Shown piece by piece: positions 60,011 through 64,000 of a DNA stretch of 64,000 bases. Origin of the DNA: Candidatus Palauibacter rhopaloidicola (GTDB taxonomy: Bacteria; Gemmatimonadota; Gemmatimonadetes; Palauibacterales; Palauibacteraceae). The notes under the pieces were generated by a model that was not told the origin of the DNA, did not search any database, and saw only the letters and a program-made list of their open reading frames with translations. The position numbers and the translations under genes are program-made. Numbering within the stretch: the stretch's first letter is position 1; each line of letters opens with the position of its first letter. The stretch is from NCBI GenBank assembly GCA_026914155.1, contig JAPPGH010000054.1:148359-212358 (forward strand). Direction: 5' to 3'.

Positions 60011-60238
60011 ATGACGAACGTGATCGAGCGAGAGACGCGGGGGCCCGTGCGCTTTCTGAGGCTGCCAGAGGTGCTGGACCGGACGGGCCTGTCGCGGAGC
60101 ACGATCTACGTGCGGCTGGACCAGGGTCGATTCCCGAGGCCAGTGTCGCTGGGCGCTCGCGCCGTCGGCTGGCTCGAATCGGAGGTGGACGAGTGGATCC
60201 AGGAGCGAATCGCCGCGAGCCGCGACGGGGTAGCGTAA
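60011..60238 (+). CDS. AlpA-family helix-turn-helix regulator (excisionase-like)
   Basis: 75 residues with AAGGAG 8-12 bases before the ATG. RFLRLPEVLDRTGLSRSTIYVRLDQGRFPRPVSLGARAVGW and WLESEVDEWIQERIAAS are textbook AlpA: a winged MerR/excisionase helix-turn-helix and the wing helix. In P4-type islands AlpA activates the integrase gene or helps excision. It lies 4.8 kb from the integrase on the same strand. A decayed second copy of its 3' half sits at 61712-61862. Confidence 0.93.
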   Translation: MTNVIERETRGPVRFLRLPEVLDRTGLSRSTIYVRLDQGRFPRPVSLGARAVGWLESEVDEWIQERIAASRDGVA

Positions 60239-60455
60239 GGGCAACCAACCGAGGTCCAGGAGAGGGTTCGGGGCTACTGTGGGCCGGATCACAACGACGG
60301 TCCGCATGGGGAGCGGTCGGTCAAGTCGCTGCATGGCGGCGGCACCTCTAGTTTTGACTGCCATCGTCCCCCCCGGTCCCGGACCCAAGTGGCTCCGGCG
60401 GCTCGTGAAGGCGCGGCCTCAAAGCGGCCCACAAGAAGCGGGAGCGGAGCGGGTT

Positions 60456-61712
60456 ATGAAGCACAGAGTGAAGGTGGTGATGGCCGACAGCGGCGGCCGC
60501 CTCGGCACCGGCTGGGACTACTTGAACACGTGCAACTCCTCCTTCGTCGAACGTGACCGCTACACGTATAACACAGAGGAGGTCACGTGCCCGGAGTGCT
60601 TGGGCGTGCTCGAACGGGAGGCCCGGGAGGAGCTCCGGCGGATCTGGGCACGGCGCAAGGCTGGTGTGGCGGGAGCGCGAGTGAAGCACATGGCGGAACC
60701 CGTCCCCGACAGCTCCTTCCCCGACTTCGTGAACAAGTGCAACCCCGACTTCGGCTCCGACTACACGTTTGGCTTAGAGACGGTAACGTGCCCGGAGTGC
60801 TTAGATACGCTCGAACAGGAGGCGCGGGAGGAGCTCCGGCAGCTGCACGTGGCGCGGGAGCGGCTCCGGCAGATCGAGATCGCGACGGATTCGGCGGCGG
60901 CGACGCCCAAGACGGTGGGCGAACGGCTTCGCACGATGCTGGAGGCGGCCCGCACGTGGTGGGCGGACCGGCGGGGGCTCCCGTCACGTTCGGCGGGTGC
61001 GCTAGGTGGTCCGCCAGGGGATCGGCTTGGCTCCCAAGAATCTCAGGGGTCGGCAATGAGAATGTGCTTTCGCTTCGCTGACGTCTTCCCTCCCGAAGAC
61101 GCTGTGTCTCAGTTCTTGGTTGGGCTGTGCATGGCGATCAACGACGTGACGCTGTCGATCAAGCTCCAAGGCGCGTTGTTGGAGCAAGGCACGGAGGGTG
61201 AGAGCAACTACTCACTCTACCTGATGTGTGCCTATTACCGCGAAGCGGCGAAGTTCCTCGACGATTGGCTCGAAAAGGAACCGGTTTCCGCCTTCCTGGG
61301 AGATCTGTCCCCCGAGGACCATCGCCGCCTCGATAGGCTCAGGAAGTCCTTCACCCCGTGGAGCGGCTCATTCGTCGAGAAGTCCGTGAAGCCCGTCAGG
61401 GATGTCGTGTTTCATTACACGACGATCTCGTCGAGCACGTTGCGTACCCGTCTCGAACGAGCTTCCGATCATCGTGTTGACATCGAGATGGGATCGGGAA
61501 CCTATCAGGAGTCACGGTACGGCTTTGCCGATGAGATTCTCGCGACCTATATCCACGAAGCGTGGGGGGCTTCGGAGTCGCAGTTGAAGGCCATCGTGGA
61601 GCGGGTAGCCGACCTCGCGCTGGATCTCGTGTACTTCGCCCACGCAGCCGTGGATCTGCGGCTGGGCCAAGTCGATCCAAGCTTATTGGAACCGGCTGAA
61701 GCAAGCGGCTGA
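60456..61712 (+). CDS. Unknown island protein with duplicated CxxC modules and helical C-terminal domain
   Basis: 418 residues from the ATG at 60456. Two N-terminal modules, each with an NxCN line and a VTCPECL CxxC knuckle followed by a charged helix (LEREAREELRR; LEQEAREELRQ), look like repeated zinc-ribbon/coiled-coil units. A Gly/Pro/Ser-rich joint (about 170-200) leads to a different helical domain starting at an internal ATG (61056), with FLVGLCMAINDVTLSIKL and later VRDVVFHYTTI. The second part resembles free-standing about 218-residue proteins, so this may be a fusion, or two genes now read through. Function unknown. Confidence 0.6.
   Translation: MKHRVKVVMADSGGRLGTGWDYLNTCNSSFVERDRYTYNTEEVTCPECLGVLEREAREELRRIWARRKAGVAGARVKHMAEPVPDSSFPDFVNKCNPDFGSDYTFGLETVTCPECLDTLEQEAREELRQLHVARERLRQIEIATDSAAATPKTVGERLRTMLEAARTWWADRRGLPSRSAGALGGPPGDRLGSQESQGSAMRMCFRFADVFPPEDAVSQFLVGLCMAINDVTLSIKLQGALLEQGTEGESNYSLYLMCAYYREAAKFLDDWLEKEPVSAFLGDLSPEDHRRLDRLRKSFTPWSGSFVEKSVKPVRDVVFHYTTISSSTLRTRLERASDHRVDIEMGSGTYQESRYGFADEILATYIHEAWGASESQLKAIVERVADLALDLVYFAHAAVDLRLGQVDPSLLEPAEASG
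60570..60842 (+). repeat. Direct repeat of about 65 bases within the island protein gene
   Basis: The stretch around 60580-60640 (ACGTGCCCGGAGTGCTT ... CTCGAACGGGAGGC, GGGAGGAGCTCCGGC) recurs at about 60786-60841 with few changes. It reflects duplication of one CxxC-helix module of about 200 bases. Confidence 0.65.
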
Positions 61713-61862
61713 GCCCGTTCGGTTTCTGCATCAAGTCAAGTCAGATTGGCTGTCCGATTCGCTCATCCGGGGCCGCTGTCGCTGGACGCTCGTGCCGTTG
61801 GCTGACTCGACTCGGAGGTGGACAAGTGGATCCGGGAGCGAACCGCCGCAAGCCGCGACGGG
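61712..61862 (+). pseudogene. Decayed second AlpA-type gene fragment
   Basis: 61774-61862 matches 60141-60229 of the intact AlpA gene at most positions (TGTCGCTGG.CGCTCG.GCCGT.GGCTG..TCGA.TCGGAGGTGGAC). The Trp codon TGG of VGWLES is TGA here, a nonsense change. A weaker match at 61712-61729 to the AlpA N-terminal GPVRFL segment, without the roughly 90 bases between, shows an internal deletion. No start codon remains. Confidence 0.75.
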
Positions 61863-62561
61863 CGGCGGAAGGAACACTCTGGGGAGACCGAGGAAACGAG
61901 AATACGACCGTATTGCGGGTAGGGCGACCGGGCACTTTGGTCCGCGTGGCAGGCTGCCGTTGCCCCGGCGCATCGCCTCCAACGTATGGCCGCACCGGAG
62001 TGCGAAAACGAATCGAGGGGTCGATTCACAGTTCGGGCCGAAGGGAATTCACACGGACGCCGCCGGCGATCCGCAGGCGCCGCAGCGTCTTTCGCCTCCG
62101 CGGCCCGGCCGGGCGTTGCCGGACGGGCCGCCCTGGCGGTGCTGGGAGCGACCCCGGCCCAAGGACCTCGTGCGGGCTCGGGGGCGAGGTGTGTTTTCAC
62201 ACCCCACCTCTCCGCCCTGCACGGGGTCGCTCCCGCCTCTCTAGATCAGCCCTAAGTGATTGGTAGGATTAGCTAAACTGCGATCGTATCGATCAGTTTC
62301 CCCCCAAGATTGTCCCAACCGAGACATGGCTCCATCCGAGGCCGGTCAGGCGTGCGCGCGACCGGTTGTGCGTGTCGCTCTCGGGAACCGAGTGCGGGTA
62401 ATCCGGAGGCCACAGGCGGCGAAGAGGACTCCCAGCAAGGGCTACGGAGGTTATTCGGGGAAGCTACGGGCCACAGGATGGCGCAGAATCGACGATCTCG
62501 GGTCTCCGAGGGTATGGGTAGGGTCGATTTCGGTGTGGTTGGGGTTTCGGGCGGGGGACCA
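61863..62561. other. About 700 bases without a supportable gene
   Basis: Open frames here are on both strands and have Arg/Pro-rich, domain-free translations typical of noncoding GC-rich DNA. GGTGTG-TTTT-CACACC (62188-62203) is a small hairpin. No mob accessory gene or clear oriT was recognised; in ColE1-type systems both would lie upstream of the relaxase, beyond the right edge. Confidence 0.45.
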
Positions 62562-64000
62562 TCAGCGGCTCGGACCGGCATCGCGATCCGGCCCGTGCGG
62601 CGGCGGCCTTATCGCCAGCCGCGACCGCCGGGTCTCGCGACCGTGGATATCCCGAAATACTCGGCCAAGCGTGTCGCTAGCACGTCGAGCCGCTCGATTT
62701 GCCGCTGCAAGACTTCGTTCTCCGCGCTCAGCCGCTCGACGCGCTGCCGCATGGCTTCGTTCTCCCCGCTTTGCCGCTCGAAGCGCCGCCGCAAGGCTTC
62801 GACCTGTTCGGATTGCCGCCGCCGTTCCGTCCCGTACTGCGCGGACAACCTCCGCAAGGCCCTCGTCAACTGCTCCTCTAACGCGGTCATACAGCTCCCT
62901 CACTCGTTCGACAGCTTCAAGGCCGGACGGTCGTCCACCCGCCAGGGCGGATCGTCCAACGCCCGGTCCGGCACCACCACGAACCGCTCGCCCTCGATCT
63001 CGTGGAACACGATCCCCCAGGTGTCCACCTCCAACTGGGCCAGCGTCCGCCGAGCGTCCTCGATCTCCCGGCCCAGTTCGGCCGCCGTCTCGATCCGGTC
63101 CTGGATGCTCCTCGACAACCACTGCATCGTCGCCCAGCTTCCGGCGAAGATGCCGAGCCAGAGAGACATGCCGACGATCAGCGGCCGGAGCCACGCCTTC
63201 ACCAGCAACTCGCGCATCCGACCGACCGCCTCCTCCGTATCGCGCTCGATGGAACGCAGCGCGCTCCTCGCGACGCGCCGCGAGTTCTTGCCGAGCCGCC
63301 TCAGCTCGTTCGCGGTCAACTCCTCGATCTTCTTGCGTTCGGTCTCCAGCCGCGTCCGCAACCGGTCGGTCAAATCGTTCGCGGTCGAAGTTCTCTCCAT
63401 ACAGTTCTCCTTTCAGCCGCCAGCGTTTTCCGCTCTCGGGGTCCAGCGCGGTGAGGTAGTCCTTGCCTTGCCGGGGCACTTCGAGGCCCGCCTCGCGCAG
63501 CGCGGCGACGACATCGCCTCGGTTGCTCACCATGCCGTGCTCGACGCGCTGGATCAGGTAGTCCCGGATCAGGTCGCGTGGGGAGGATTCGAGCCGGAGC
63601 CCGGCTCGCAGCTGCGCCGCTTCGATGTAGGCGCGGTGTCCGGGCTGCTGCACTCTGGCCCTGGCCGGATCGTCCGGGCGGCCCCAGCCGTGCTCGTGGT
63701 TGAAGGCGTCCCGGAGCGGATCGAAGGTCTTCCGCCAGCCCGGAGGGGCAATGTTGAGGCTGCGCCCGGTCTCAAGGTCGCATCGCGCGGCGAGAACGTG
63801 GACGTGGGCGCCGCCGCCCTCCTCACGGTGGAGCACCGCCGCCCATGCGTAGCGGTCGGGTTCGAGTCCCGCCCAAGCGGTCTCCTCGAAGGTGTCCAGA
63901 ACCGCGCCGATCTGTTCGTCGGTCGGTTCGTCCTCCGGCGCCCACGCGATCACGCCGGAGGTGTACCTGTGCTCGAACCCCAGAGTGTCCGCCACCGACG
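62562..64000 (-). CDS. MbeA/MobA-like relaxase (ColE1/MOB-P type), 5' end beyond window
   Basis: At least 477 C-terminal residues; the frame stays open to the window edge and the catalytic tyrosine region should be upstream. GGAHVHVLAARCDLETGR is the His-x-His metal motif of relaxases, and SLNIAPPGWRKTFDPLRDAF followed by GWGRPDDPARARVQQPGH is a signature of the MbeA/MobA group. Relaxases nick at oriT and lead the strand in conjugation. The C-terminal 230 residues are Arg/Gly/Ala-rich because this DNA also encodes MbeB-like and MbeD-like proteins in another frame. Confidence 0.85.
   Translation of the reverse strand, partial: SVADTLGFEHRYTSGVIAWAPEDEPTDEQIGAVLDTFEETAWAGLEPDRYAWAAVLHREEGGGAHVHVLAARCDLETGRSLNIAPPGWRKTFDPLRDAFNHEHGWGRPDDPARARVQQPGHRAYIEAAQLRAGLRLESSPRDLIRDYLIQRVEHGMVSNRGDVVAALREAGLEVPRQGKDYLTALDPESGKRWRLKGELYGENFDRERFDRPVADAAGDRTQEDRGVDRERAEAARQELAARREERAAFHRARYGGGGRSDARVAGEGVAPAADRRHVSLARHLRRKLGDDAVVVEEHPGPDRDGGRTGPGDRGRSADAGPVGGGHLGDRVPRDRGRAVRGGAGPGVGRSALAGGRPSGLEAVERVRELYDRVRGAVDEGLAEVVRAVRDGTAAAIRTGRSLAAALRAAKRGERSHAAARRAAERGERSLAAANRAARRASDTLGRVFRDIHGRETRRSRLAIRPPPHGPDRDAGPSR
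62609..62890 (-). CDS. MbeD-like mobilization protein nested in the relaxase gene
   Basis: 93 residues from the ATG at 62890, with GGGAG six bases before it and nine bases after the MbeB-like stop. It is almost entirely coiled coil: TALEEQLTRALRRLSAQYGTE, a heptad-rich middle, then RLSAENEVLQRQIERLDVL, with Leu/Val spaced by heptads. The start TALEEQLTRAL and overall length match MbeD of ColE1, whose gene is also nested in mbeA. Proposed role: accessory or entry-exclusion function in mobilization. Confidence 0.75.
   Translation of the reverse strand: MTALEEQLTRALRRLSAQYGTERRRQSEQVEALRRRFERQSGENEAMRQRVERLSAENEVLQRQIERLDVLATRLAEYFGISTVARPGGRGWR
62900..63400 (-). CDS. MbeB-like mobilization protein nested in the relaxase gene
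   Basis: 166 residues from the ATG at 63400, with AGGAG seven bases upstream. An amphipathic, charged N-terminal half (DRLRTRLETERKKIEELTANELRR) is followed by a membrane span (WLRPLIVGMSLWLGIFAGSWA, in part), a short coiled coil (ETAAELGREIEDARRTLAQL) and a TWGIVFHEIEGERFVVVPD tail. This helix-span-coil-tail layout is that of MbeB, which anchors the relaxosome at the membrane. It is read in a different frame of the same strand as the relaxase. Confidence 0.78.
   Translation of the reverse strand: MERTSTANDLTDRLRTRLETERKKIEELTANELRRLGKNSRRVARSALRSIERDTEEAVGRMRELLVKAWLRPLIVGMSLWLGIFAGSWATMQWLSRSIQDRIETAAELGREIEDARRTLAQLEVDTWGIVFHEIEGERFVVVPDRALDDPPWRVDDRPALKLSNE

Noticed and set aside
59630..60388. 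252-codon minus-strand frame over the AlpA gene
   Set aside because: Overlaps AlpA antisense, no domain, no convincing start signal; kept as a gap with nothing assigned.
62188..62203. GGTGTG-TTTT-CACACC hairpin as a terminator or oriT
   Set aside because: Short stem with T only in the loop, no following T-run and no nic-like sequence recognised.

Overview
The window is a 64 kb piece of a GC-rich, Gram-negative-type bacterial chromosome. Several features fit a member of the Gemmatimonadota or a close relative: a GLPGLI-family protein coupled to a carboxypeptidase-regulatory-domain outer-membrane barrel protein, many secreted serine hydrolases and lipoproteins, an unusually large number of Tat-type signals on cofactor-dependent enzymes, and a sterol-reductase-like membrane protein. 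The taxonomic assignment is inference; no rRNA gene is present to confirm it. Genes are tightly packed, and ATGA or GTGA stop/start overlaps are common, so many genes are probably translationally coupled.

Layout. 1-7.8 kb: the end of a beta-lactamase-fold hydrolase, a metallo-beta-lactamase-fold hydrolase, a MATE exporter, the GLPGLI/outer-membrane barrel pair and a heparan-acetyltransferase-like membrane protein. 7.8-14.4 kb: a minus-strand operon of tannase-like esterase plus a two-subunit molybdenum hydroxylase, then a BlaI/M56 sensor-repressor pair with a well-formed promoter between two palindromic operators. 14.5-25.7 kb: a catabolic block with two-subunit aconitase X, a 3-hydroxyacyl-CoA-dehydrogenase-like enzyme, a BKACE, an amino-acid permease, Tat-exported PLP enzymes (one an alanine-racemase-like protein that appears to lack the catalytic tyrosine), a dicarboxylate-type symporter and two tandem M29/NicX-like metalloenzymes. 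25.8-31.9 kb: a NucS-like nuclease, a Tat-exported aldo/keto reductase, an AAA-DUF4143 ATPase, a CPBP protease and a methyltransferase. 32.0-35.9 kb: a divergent pair consisting of a gamma-butyrobetaine-hydroxylase-like Fe/2OG enzyme and a PhnZ-like HD-domain diiron oxygenase, which resembles the TmpA/TmpB route from 2-trimethylaminoethylphosphonate to glycine betaine. 35.9-43.9 kb: a sterol-reductase-family protein, an exported flavin-reductase-domain protein, and a TRAP transporter operon interrupted by an opposite-strand AAA-DUF4143 gene. 44-53.7 kb: HigBA and VapBC toxin-antitoxin pairs, an M28 peptidase, a four-repeat lipoprotein, four tRNA genes and further secreted enzymes.

53.8-64 kb looks like an integrated mobile island next to tRNA-Lys. 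It has a P4-type tyrosine integrase, a CBS-domain protein overlapping a large lipoprotein metallopeptidase, an AlpA-type regulator plus a decayed second copy of it, an unknown protein with duplicated CxxC modules, and at the right edge a ColE1/MbeA-like relaxase whose 3' half carries MbeB-like and MbeD-like genes nested in another frame. This suggests the island is, or was, mobilizable by conjugation.

In most reading frames the GC-rich DNA produces long open antisense frames; these were left out. Assignments come from reading motifs by eye; no database search was run.
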